Origin: Streptomyces sp. CC228A | Lineage (GTDB): Bacteria > Actinomycetota > Actinomycetes > Streptomycetales > Streptomycetaceae | Direction of reading: 5' to 3' | DNA: 64,000 nucleotides | Assembly: GCF_021390935.1 (NCBI RefSeq) | Contig: NZ_JAJPUI010000006.1 | Coordinates: 310,001 to 374,000 of the forward strand | Shown here: piece by piece, positions 1 to 8,027 of the stretch | Numbering within the stretch: the stretch's first letter is position 1 | Layout of the letters: every line of letters starts with the position of its first letter | The notes under the pieces: model-generated | Seen by the model: only the letters and a program-made list of their open reading frames with translations | The model's database searches: none | What the model was told of the DNA's origin: nothing | Made by a program: the position numbers and the translations under genes

Positions 1-704
1 ACGGGGCGGACGCCCTGGAGTGCGATGTGCGGCTCACCGCGGACGGCCACCTCGTCTGCGTGCACGACCGGCGCGTCGACCGCACCTCCAACGGCCGCGG
101 GGCGGTTTCCAGCCTGGAACTCGCCGATCTTGCGGCGCTCGACTTCGGCTCGTGGAAGGACGCGCGGGAGAGCCCTGACTGGGGCGACCCCGAGTACACC
201 TCCGTCCTCACCCTCGAACGGCTCCTGGAGCTGGTCGCCGACGCGGGGCGGCCCGTCGAGCTCGCCGTCGAGACCAAGCACCCGACCCGCTGGCGCGGAC
301 AGGTCGAGGAGCGGCTGGTGCAGCTCCTGCGGCGGTTCGGGCTGGCCGACCCGGCGACGCCGGACGACTCGTCCGTACGGATCATGAGTTTCTCCGCCCG
401 CTCGCTGCACCGCGTCACCGCGGCCGCGCCGACCCTGCCCACCGTCTACCTCACGCAGTTCCTCTCGCCGCTGCTGCGCGACGGGCGCCTGCCGGCCGGC
501 TCCAGGATCGCGGGGCCGTCCGTGAGGATCATCAGGAACCACCCCGCGTACGTGGCACGCCTCCAGCGGGCGGGGCACCGGATTCATGTGTGGACGGTCG
601 ACGAGCCGGAGGACGTGGAGCTGTGCGTCCGCCTGGGCGTGGACGCGATCATCACGAATCGCCCCAAACACGTCCTGTCCCAACTGGGTCGTACACCCCA
701 GTAG
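1..704 (+). CDS. glycerophosphodiester phosphodiesterase, 5' truncated by window edge
   Basis: About 233 residues are visible; the start lies before the window. The open frame is already coding at base 3 and shows the GDPD active-site block: E-x-D in ALECDV, then DGHLVCVHD about 14 residues on. Further on, AVETKHP supplies the usual second acidic/Lys block, and the end has VWTVDEPEDV and GVDAIITNRP, both typical of GDPD barrels. Members hydrolyse glycerophosphodiesters to glycerol-3-phosphate and an alcohol. Whether this one is secreted cannot be judged without its N-terminus. The TAG stop is followed by a 134-bp gap before the next gene on the same strand. Confidence 0.9.
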   Translation, partial: GADALECDVRLTADGHLVCVHDRRVDRTSNGRGAVSSLELADLAALDFGSWKDARESPDWGDPEYTSVLTLERLLELVADAGRPVELAVETKHPTRWRGQVEERLVQLLRRFGLADPATPDDSSVRIMSFSARSLHRVTAAAPTLPTVYLTQFLSPLLRDGRLPAGSRIAGPSVRIIRNHPAYVARLQRAGHRIHVWTVDEPEDVELCVRLGVDAIITNRPKHVLSQLGRTPQ

Positions 705-838
705 TTACATGGAGTGCTCCGGCGCGTTCGCTCCGTATCCCTGTGTGTCGAATGCGTCACTGTATGCGGACTGACCGGTTTCCGGCCCAGACCAAGGGGG
801 CATCCACACCGTGGCGTGGGGCGAAGGAGGTCTCGGGG

Positions 839-1552
839 GTGGCGTTGGTGGTGGCACAGGAAGTGCCGACGTCGTCGAGCATGGCCGTACCCCACGGCCC
901 TGCGGGCGTGGGCGAGGCGAGAAGCCGGATGCGCAAGGAGCTCCGCCGCGGCGGGGTCGCCGAGTCCGTCGTCGATGACGCCGTACTGATCCTCTCCGAA
1001 CTGCTCAGCAACTCCTGCCGGCATGGCAGACCGCTGGACGCTGCCGACGTCGGTGACGGCGCCGTGCGGGCCGCCTGGCGGGTCGACGACCAGGGCGCCC
1101 TGACCGTCGAGGTGACGGACGGCGGCGGTCCCACCCGCCCGGTCCCCTCCACCCCTTCCGTCACCGCACGCGGCGGCCGGGGGCTGAACATCATCAGCGC
1201 GCTCGCCCAGGACTGGGGCGTGCGGGACGGCGCCGGCGGCGAAGTCACGGTGTGGGTCCTGGTCACCGGAACGGTGCCTCGGCATGACCCTCTCGCTACG
1301 CGCGTCACACCAACGGGCGCCGACGGTACGGGAGTTGGGGTCGGCCCACGCAACGGTACGCCACGGAACGGGGTACCGCGCAACGGCAGGTCCCGCCAGG
1401 TCACCACGCCCGTACCCGGCCCTGACACCGGCGACACGCCGACCCGGTCGGCACCGCGGGACGGAGACCTGGGGCTGCTCGGCGCGTACGAGGACATCGG
1501 CACGTACGGCGCGTGCGACGCCTGGGACTCGTACGGGGCCTTCGGCTCGTAG
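839..1552 (+). CDS. ATP-binding regulatory protein (HATPase_c, anti-sigma-factor-like)
   Basis: A 237-residue protein of the HATPase_c_2/RsbW-like group that is abundant in Streptomyces. The N-box SELLSNSCRHG lies near residues 52-62, the G1 box VTDGGGP near 90, and the G2 box ARGGRGLNII near 110. I chose the GTG at 839 because AAGGAGG ends 8 bp upstream; a longer reading frame would run back into the preceding gene. After about residue 140 the protein turns into a low-complexity tail containing RNGTPRNGVPRNG and then Tyr/Gly-rich sequence, and it stops just before a 20-bp tandem repeat. Such proteins usually bind or phosphorylate a sigma or anti-sigma partner. The partner is not evident here. 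Confidence 0.85.
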   Translation: MALVVAQEVPTSSSMAVPHGPAGVGEARSRMRKELRRGGVAESVVDDAVLILSELLSNSCRHGRPLDAADVGDGAVRAAWRVDDQGALTVEVTDGGGPTRPVPSTPSVTARGGRGLNIISALAQDWGVRDGAGGEVTVWVLVTGTVPRHDPLATRVTPTGADGTGVGVGPRNGTPRNGVPRNGRSRQVTTPVPGPDTGDTPTRSAPRDGDLGLLGAYEDIGTYGACDAWDSYGAFGS

Positions 1553-1560
1553 GGCTCGAA

Positions 1561-1680
1561 CGGCGTGCGTACGGCTCGAACGGCGCGCGCACGGCTCGTA
1601 CGGCGCGCGTACGGCTCGTACGGCGCGCGTACGGCTCGTACGGCGGGTGTACGGCTCGTACGGCGGGTGTAAGGCTTGTA
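1561..1680. repeat. 20-bp tandem repeat array, six units
   Basis: Six consecutive 20-bp units in perfect register, consensus CGGCGCGCGTACGGCTCGTA, with the last two drifting to CGGCGGGTGT. Degenerate half-units precede the array inside the end of the upstream gene. The array starts eight bases after that gene's stop codon. The rest of the gap to 2038 holds no gene I can support; near 1910-1965 it has a second, looser repetition of a motif like ATGGCGTCGCAGCGTC. Confidence 0.9.
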
Positions 1681-2038
1681 GGGCGCGTAAGGCAACGGGC
1701 GGCTGCACGAACACCGCCGACAGACCACGGGTGCACCGCGCAGCCCCGTCGCGGGCCTGCCAGGCTGCGGCCGAGGCCAGGGGGCGCACCGCGCAGCCCG
1801 GTCACCGGCCCACGGCCCATCGCCCACCGCCCAAGCAGCGGCCCGCCTGCCACCCCGCCGCCCGGGCTTCGCCCCCGAATACGTATCCGGCCGCCGTCCG
1901 CCCCTCATGGCGCCGCAGCGTCATTGCGTCGCGGCTTCGCGCCGTCATGGCGTCGCAGCGTCGGCTGGCGCCTCGGCGGCCCGGTGGGGCTAGGCTCGCG
2001 GCCGACACAGCATCGCGTTCCAACGGGAGAACCCTCGC

Positions 2039-3010
2039 ATGGCCAAGAAGCGCCCCCAGACCAAGGCCGCCGGCAAGCCACAGGTGACGGACGGGGAGGT
2101 GCCGGTCGTCGGCGCCCGTGAGCCCTGCCCCTGCGGTTCGGGCCGCCGCTACAAGGCCTGCCACGGCCGCGGTGCCGCGCACGCGGCGACCGAACTGGTG
2201 CAGCGTCCGTTCGAGGGCCTGCCCGGCGAGTGCGACTGGGTCGCGCTGCGCGAGCTGGTCCCCGCCGCGACCGCCCCGCTGCACCTCAAGGGCGGGCTTC
2301 CCGAGGGGGTGCCGTCCGTGACGCTGGCCACCGTGCTGCCGATGGCCTGGCCGGCCCTGCGCCGCGACGACGGCTCCGTGCTCCTCGCGCTGCAGAACGA
2401 CACCTCCTCCGGCGACCTCAGCCGTGACATGGCGGACACGCTGCAGCGCGCCCTGGCCGTCCAGCCGGGCTCGCCGGTCGCGGCCCGCAGGGTCCCGGCC
2501 GACGGCCCGCGCCTCCAGGACCTGCTGGACGGCGACGCCGGCTTCGAGCCGACCGTCCACTCCGGCTTCGAGTTCTGGGTGCCGGACTCCGCCGACAGCG
2601 CCTCCCCGGAGGTGGCCGCCTCCCTGGAGCGGGCGAACGCCGCCGCCATCCCGACCGTGCGGCTGTCGGGCGTGGACGCGGCGTACTGGTGCGAGACGCC
2701 CGAGAAGAACCACCTGCGCTGGGTGATGCCGCACCCGGAGGAGGACCTGCTCGACGCGCTGGCCCGGCTGCACTCCGCCGGCACGTCGTCGCTGGGCGAG
2801 GGCACCCGCCTCGTCGGGTCGTTCCGGGCCCACGGACTGGTCGTCCCGGTGTGGGACCTGCCGAGCGCCATGACCGCCGAGGACTGCGAGAAGCCCGCCG
2901 CGGAGTTCGCGGAGCGGCTGGCCGGCGCACTCGCTTCGGACGCGCCGCTGACCGCGGACGAGCGTCGGGCGCGGGGTGGCCTGACGAACCGTCAGGTGAC
3001 CCTCAGCTGA
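2039..3010 (+). CDS. SEC-C motif protein, DUF5926 family
   Basis: 323 residues. A lysine-rich start (MAKKRPQ) is followed near residues 29-42 by CPCGSGRRYKACHG, the zinc-binding SEC-C motif that is also found at the end of SecA. The remainder is a conserved actinobacterial domain of unknown function (DUF5926), with blocks such as LPMAWPALRRDDG and FEFWVPD. A GGGAG Shine-Dalgarno lies about 10 bp before ATG 2039. The role is unknown; the SEC-C motif suggests a zinc-dependent contact with RNA, ribosome or protein. A strong hairpin follows at 3173-3210. Confidence 0.85.
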   Translation: MAKKRPQTKAAGKPQVTDGEVPVVGAREPCPCGSGRRYKACHGRGAAHAATELVQRPFEGLPGECDWVALRELVPAATAPLHLKGGLPEGVPSVTLATVLPMAWPALRRDDGSVLLALQNDTSSGDLSRDMADTLQRALAVQPGSPVAARRVPADGPRLQDLLDGDAGFEPTVHSGFEFWVPDSADSASPEVAASLERANAAAIPTVRLSGVDAAYWCETPEKNHLRWVMPHPEEDLLDALARLHSAGTSSLGEGTRLVGSFRAHGLVVPVWDLPSAMTAEDCEKPAAEFAERLAGALASDAPLTADERRARGGLTNRQVTLS

Positions 3011-3172
3011 GTCGGCCGCGGCCCGGCCGGAAGGCGCGAGGGGGCTCCGCCGCGACGCCCTCTCAGCCTGCCGTCCGGGCGGCTCGACCTACCCGTACCG
3101 ACGGGTAAATAGCTGTCCGAATAAGAGAGATCGAATTTGCGAACCGCGGATCTCTTGTTACCGTTCTGGAAG

Positions 3173-3210
3173 CCCGGTCGCTGGTGCATCCCCCGTCGCC
3201 AGCGACCGGG
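3173..3210. terminator. bidirectional hairpin terminator between convergent genes
   Basis: A perfect 12-bp stem, CCCGGTCGCTGG with CCAGCGACCGGG, around a 14-nt loop and followed by TTTCT. It lies between the DUF5926 gene (+) and the convergent secreted-protein gene (-), so it could end both. Confidence 0.75.
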
Positions 3211-3271
3211 TTTCTCCATTGGATCCGGAATCCGATCTTCCGCCCGCCGCCTTGCCAGGTCGTTGCATTCG

Positions 3272-4004
3272 TCAACTTCGCGGCGGCGGAGCAGGGTTGC
3301 TGCCGGAGCGCAGCAACAGCGGGCTCTCGGGGTCGCCATCGGACGCGAACTCGGCGACCGCGACATACTCCTCGATGGGTCCGCGGCCTTTCTCACGTGG
3401 GGTTTCGCACGCACCCGGCTCGTCGCCCCGAGGAATCGCGCAGTGCGTGCGCACCGTGCGCCCGGCCGGCCCCATGAGGCTGAGGACGGCACGCAGCGCC
3501 TCACCGCTGGTGTTGCGGTAGTAAGTACGGCCCCACGTCTCCGCGCCCTCGGTGAGCACGCACGTCTGGGCTTCCACACCGCCGGGCGAGACCAACGGGG
3601 GGCCGCAGCGGGCGGCACGCCCCTGGGGGCCGCCCGCCGCGCCGGAAGGCCGTACACCCTGACGACCGTCACTTTCGGCCAGAAGCGGCGCGCCGGACGA
3701 CGCACCGGGCGCCGAGGCCGGGTGGGACGGTGCGGGGGAACCGCCGGGAGCCCCCGCCACCCTGCCGGACCCGCCCGCGGCACGGCCTTCGGGTGCCTGG
3801 GTGTCGCCGCCGCCGCCCGGGCCCCGCACCCGCTCCGGACAGCGGGACGGGCAGAGGCGCCATCGGGCGGATCGCAGGGCCGGGCCCGCCGTCGACGGCG
3901 AGAGCCGCCCCTTCGGGGCCGGCGGCAGGTCCGGCGGTCGCCACGAAGGGCAGCAGCGCGGCGACGGCCACGGCCGCGCCCAGACCGGTCATGCGCAGGT
4001 TCAT
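3272..4004 (-). pseudogene. secreted hypothetical protein, broken by a frameshift
   Basis: ATG 4004 follows CCGGAAG at a 7-bp distance. It opens a clear signal peptide (MNLRMTGLG, then AAVAVAALLPFVATAG) and a Pro/Gly-rich spacer. The conserved secreted domain, however, is in another frame between about 3829 and 3272. It has blocks such as TWGRTYYRNTSGEALRAVL and IEEYVAVAEFAS, and two Cys (TCVL, THCAI) plus a third (GACETP). The frame must change within about 3815-3900, a run of short G/C homopolymers, by one extra or two missing bases. The domain resembles small exported Streptomyces proteins of unknown function. Either this is one intact secreted gene with a sequence error, or a recent pseudogene. 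It is convergent with the DUF5926 gene. Confidence 0.6.
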
Positions 4005-4151
4005 GGAGTGTCTTCCGGGTTGCGACGGTGCGCCGACCATAGCGGCGAAAGACCCGCGCCCTTCGCGCCGCGCGCCCGTTCTCCGTACAAGGAGGCCTGC
4101 GTACACACTCGTACGAGTGACCTCGCGTCCGCACGCCGACGCTTCGGCACC

Positions 4152-4205
4152 GCCGTCCTCTATAAGGGCGGGCCTCTGTGGGGGCCCGCCCTTATAGAGG
4201 ACGGC
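4152..4205. terminator. 23-bp perfect hairpin, probable strong terminator
   Basis: The arms at 4152-4174 and 4183-4205 are perfectly complementary over 23 bp (core CTCTATAAGGGCGGGCC) with an 8-nt loop TCTGTGGG. It lies downstream of the primase-like gene and upstream of the secreted-protein gene, both on the minus strand, so it probably isolates them. It is much longer and cleaner than other hairpins in the window. The rest of 4005-4440 has no gene I can support. Confidence 0.7.
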
Positions 4206-4440
4206 CGGTACAAGGGGCGGTCCGTGCAGGGGGCGGTCCGTGCAGGGCCCGGCCGTCACGCAGCGCGCCAGGCCCGGCCCGGAAGCCGGTCCGCGCGCCC
4301 CACGGCACGTTCGCCGCCCAGGACCCGGCCGTCGCGCGCCCCCAGCGCCTACCGACGGAGCCGGTACCAAGACGGCGCGCCTATCCACACAGCCGGCGCG
4401 GAAGGCAGGGGCGCGGGCGGAGCCGCCGGTGCCGGTGCCT

Positions 4441-5585
4441 TCAGTACCTGAGGCGGCTGCCGACGTCCGGCACGCTCGCGCTCGCCTCGACGAGGGCGTC
4501 GACCACCGACTCGACCTCCGGCAGCCATGGCCCCGTGCCAGCGCCGGCCCGGGGCGCGGTGCCCGCGACCGGGGGCCGCTCCCACCGCACGCCGCCCGTG
4601 CCGGTCTCGGACGGCGGCAGCACCAGGTAGCCACCCTCCCCGTGGAACCGCAGCGAGCTGGGCACCCGGTCCAGCGCGTACAGCAGCTCGCCGAGGCGTT
4701 CCAGGCCGTACGGCGCGACCAGGAGCGACCAGCGCGTGGGGGTCGCCACGACAGGGCCGACCCGCAGGCCGCGCTGGTCGAGTACGGCGAGGGCGCGGGC
4801 ACCGGCGGCGGCGGGCAGGCTCACCGCGCACGGCGCGCGGCCTCCGGTCGCGAGGAGGACGGGCGCGTCCGGCCGCTGGGTCCACCACCATCGGACCATG
4901 CGGGGGTCGGTGGTGGCCGCCAGGAGCCCGGGGTCGAAGGGGTGCGCTCCGGGAACCACGCATTCAGGGTCGGGGCAGGCGCAGACGGGCCGCCGTGCAC
5001 CCTCCGCCGCCCCCGCGCCTCTTCCCGGGCGGCCGTCGGCAGCCCGGGCGCCTCGGCGTCCCGCCGCTCCCTGCCTGCCCGCCACTGCCTGCCGGCCCGC
5101 CGCTCCCTGCCCGCCTGAGGAGCTTGCGCCGCTCCGTGCGCGCTCACCGCTCCAGGCGCTTCCGTCCCACGAGCCGCTTCCGTGCCTCCTGCCGGTCCGG
5201 TCGCATGCCTCCCGCGAGGCGCTTCCGCCGCCTCCGCCGGTCCCGTCGCTCCGTTCGCTTCCGCCCCGCGAGGCGCTTCCGCCGCCCCTGCCACTCCGGG
5301 TGCTTCCGGCCCGGCGGGCCCTTCGGTCGCTCCGGGCGCTCCGGTCGCTTCCGCCCCCCAGGGCGTCCGCGCACCTCGGGACGTCTTCGCGGGCCGGTTC
5401 GCCTGCGCCGGCTTCGCCGGCTCCTTCGCGTTCGCTGACTCCGTTGCCTCCGCCGCCTTGAGCCCCACTCCGGGGAGGACGGGCCAGTGCCACCGGGTGG
5501 CGCAGAGCAGCGCCGCTTCACGGTGGTCAGGGCCCTTTTTCCGCCCGAACAGGAGCCTGCGTCGCCTTCCGAGGATCTCGCGCAT
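4441..5585 (-). pseudogene. primase-polymerase-like protein (bifunctional DNA primase/polymerase N-terminal type), frame-broken
   Basis: ATG 5585 (AAAGGAA about 9 bp upstream) begins MREILGRRRRLLFG and continues through CATRWHWPVLPGVGLK, the normal N-terminus of this Streptomyces family. The catalytic-type remainder is in a different frame: CACPDPECVVPGAHPFD, MVRWWWTQRPDAP, VATPTRWSLLVAPYG, then GGYLVLPPSETG. Between them lies a long Ala/Gly/Pro/Glu-rich stretch (about 5010-5440), which homologues lack or carry much shorter. One missing base would restore the frame; a G run near 5105 is a good candidate. The repaired protein would be about 381 residues. Members of the prim-pol superfamily act in replication or repair, but the role of this chromosomal Streptomyces version is not established. 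Confidence 0.65.
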
Positions 5586-6064
5586 GAGCGCTCGTTCCTT
5601 TCCGTTGAACGCCGAGGTCCAGATCACAACACGTGCGCATTACTTCACTGTGCGTACGAGGCGGCGCATCACCGCCCCTGCCACCCGGAGGCGGCACGGG
5701 GAATCCCGCTTCCGGCGCGGCAGGCAACACCGCCAGGGGCAGAGCGTCGGCTGAGTCCGTTTAGCGCTTGGCGAGGGGTGGCGCGCGCGAGGCGAATCGT
5801 CTTCCGTCCGCCAGGACGGGGCGCGCTCTCGGTGATGAGGACGCGAGGCCTTCCCGCCGGGTTCCGGGCCGGCCCCAACTTCCCCTGGCCACCAACGATT
5901 ACGTACCCCGCACGTCCGGAATGACGCTCCGCCCGAGTCGGTGTGGTGTCGCCCCGGGTGGTGCCCCCTTGCCGAACGCGCTCAGTCGACCGCAAAACCT
6001 CCCCATCGGGGCTAATTTTTGGCCAAGTTCAGCATCGCACAAACACCACGCGTCCCGCTGGACA
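5586..6064. other. divergent intergenic region, no gene supported
   Basis: About 480 bp between the primase-like gene (-) and the phosphatase gene (+). An open frame runs through part of it into the phosphatase, but it has no family resemblance and no convincing ribosome site. The AT-richer stretch near 6010-6060 probably carries the phosphatase promoter. I see no hairpin or repeat of note. Confidence 0.5.
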
Positions 6065-7645
6065 ATGCTGGACATCCCCTTCCCAGTGCGTGTACATGTG
6101 GATGCAGTGATAGCGGCGCAGCATGACATGCGGATTGACATGGGGGTTTGCGATGCTATTGAGCAAAGAGACACAGCCGGGAAGCCGGCTGCCATGAGCA
6201 CCCCTCACCTGCCGAAAGTGGCTGGAATCGATCCGACGGTTCCCGCTCCTGCGCACACTGCAACGCCTCTCCCGGGCATCCCCGCCGCGGCTCCCGCACC
6301 CGGCACCCTGATCCAGGACCGGCTGGCAGGCTGGGTCTCCGACCTCACCACCCTGCACGAACTGACCGAGCGGCTCGCCAGGACCGGCACGCTCGACGAC
6401 GCCCTGCACGAAGTGCTGCGGGCTGGCGCCGCACTCGTCGGTGCCCGCCGCGGCATGGCCGTGCTCGAACCCGCCGACGGGCACGGCCCCCGCGCGACGA
6501 TCGGCCTCGGACTCGCCCACGCCGAACTCGGCACCATCGAGACCGTCCCGCGCAGCGCCACGTCCTACGGACGCATCCTGGACGGCCTGCCACCCGCCAG
6601 GGCCGCCGACGGCGACAGCGGCGGCCGGGAGCACGCGCCCGGCAAGCCGCCCCGCTCCGTCTCGGTGCCGGACCTGCTCGGGGACGAGGACCTGGACCCG
6701 CGGCAGCGCGAGGTCGCCGCACGTCTCGGCTTCGCCGCGAGCTACGCCGTACCGCTCGTCACCGACGGCAGCGGAAGGCTCGGCGCCGCCGTGTGGCTGT
6801 ACGACGAACCCGCCGAGCCGACCGAACGCCGCCGCCACCTCGTCGGCCTCTACGGCCAGTACGCCTCCGAGCACCTGGCCCGCCTGCTGGAGCTGGAGCG
6901 CGGCCGGGCCCAGCTCGCGACGCTGGCGGAAGAACTCATGCCCAGCAGGCTGCCCCGTGTACCCGGTGTCCGGCTGGCCGGGCGCCACGTGCCCGGCTCC
7001 GAGGGCGGCGGCGACTGGTACGACGCGCTGGCGCTGCCGGAAGGCGCCCTCGGGCTGGCCGTCGGCTCGGTCTGCGGCTCCGGGCCGAGCGCACTGGCCG
7101 CGATGGGTCGGCTGCGGGCTTCGCTGCGGGCCTACGCCGTCATGGAAGGGGAGGACCCGGTCGCCGTCCTGTCCGACCTGGAGCTGCTGCTGCGCCTCAC
7201 CGAGCCCGCACGCTCCGCGACGGCGCTCTTCGCGTACGCCGAGCCCGCCCTGCGCAGACTCGTGCTGGCCGGGGCCGGGCACGCCCCGCCGCTGGTGGTC
7301 GGCGCCCGGCGGACGGAGTACGTCGAGACGTCGCTGTCGGCACCGCTCGGCATGCTCTCCTGCTGGGAGGCACCGAGTGTGGAGCTCGTCGTGGAGCCCG
7401 GCGAGACGCTGCTACTCTACACGGACGGGCTGCTGCGGAGGATCGGCGGACCGGTGGACCGGGCCTTCGCCCGCTTGCACGCGGCGGCGGCGAGCGTGCC
7501 GAAGGCCGACCGCGCCGAACCGGAGGCGGTCGCGGACCACGTCCTGCGGACGGTCCTGCCCGAGGCGCTCGGCAAAGCGGCCGGCCCGGGTGAGGCCGGC
7601 GAGCCCACCGAGGACGTGGTGATGCTGGCCGCGCTCTTCGACTGA
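6065..7645 (+). CDS. GAF-domain PP2C/SpoIIE-type serine phosphatase
   Basis: 526 residues from ATG 6065 (MLDIPFPVRVHV). No clear Shine-Dalgarno precedes it, and internal ATGs near 6126-6141 are possible alternatives. A GAF-like sensor spans roughly residues 85-280 (LTTLHELTERLARTGTLDDA at its start). A PP2C catalytic domain of the RsbU/SpoIIE kind follows, with EELMPSRLP, GGGDWYDAL near 315, VLLRLTEP-type helices, LLYTDGLLRR near 450 and EDVVMLAA at the end. The Asp residues of GDWYD, TDG and EDV are the metal ligands. Such enzymes usually dephosphorylate an anti-anti-sigma factor, releasing a sigma factor. The two HATPase regulators nearby (839 and 9846) are plausible but unproven partners. 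Confidence 0.87.
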   Translation: MLDIPFPVRVHVDAVIAAQHDMRIDMGVCDAIEQRDTAGKPAAMSTPHLPKVAGIDPTVPAPAHTATPLPGIPAAAPAPGTLIQDRLAGWVSDLTTLHELTERLARTGTLDDALHEVLRAGAALVGARRGMAVLEPADGHGPRATIGLGLAHAELGTIETVPRSATSYGRILDGLPPARAADGDSGGREHAPGKPPRSVSVPDLLGDEDLDPRQREVAARLGFAASYAVPLVTDGSGRLGAAVWLYDEPAEPTERRRHLVGLYGQYASEHLARLLELERGRAQLATLAEELMPSRLPRVPGVRLAGRHVPGSEGGGDWYDALALPEGALGLAVGSVCGSGPSALAAMGRLRASLRAYAVMEGEDPVAVLSDLELLLRLTEPARSATALFAYAEPALRRLVLAGAGHAPPLVVGARRTEYVETSLSAPLGMLSCWEAPSVELVVEPGETLLLYTDGLLRRIGGPVDRAFARLHAAAASVPKADRAEPEAVADHVLRTVLPEALGKAAGPGEAGEPTEDVVMLAALFD

Positions 7646-7714
7646 CACGCGCGCACCCGCCGGGGGGCCGTCCCTGCGTACGGCCCTCGCGGGCGCCCCT
7701 GCCGCCCACCGTCC

Positions 7715-7757
7715 GCGGCGGACGCGGCGGACGCGGCGGACGCGGCGGACGCGGCGA
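7715..7757. repeat. 9-bp tandem repeat GCGGCGGAC
   Basis: Four exact copies of GCGGCGGAC plus a partial fifth. It lies in the 380-bp gap between the phosphatase and pepP, which otherwise holds no gene I can support. Confidence 0.85.
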
Positions 7758-8027
7758 TCCTCGGGTGGTCGCCTACGCAGCCGCTGCGCCCTCGGGCAGC
7801 CACCCCGGCCGCGGCGGGTTCGCCCGTACCGCGAGGCTCGGCAGGCGGCACCCGCCGCCGGAGGGTCCTGCCGGTCCGGCGGGCGGCGCCCGCCGCCGCG
7901 GGTTCCGGCCGGCCCGGGGGGCACGTGCTGCCGCGTGTTCCGGCCGCGGTCCGCCGACAGTGCCCCTTCCACCCGCCCGTACGATGAGATGGGGGTTCTG
8001 TTTTCATCGACCCAAGGAGGCGGACCC

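Noticed and set aside
1561..1680. Regularly spaced repeats considered as a CRISPR array.
   Set aside because: Units are directly adjacent with no unique spacers, and no cas genes are present.
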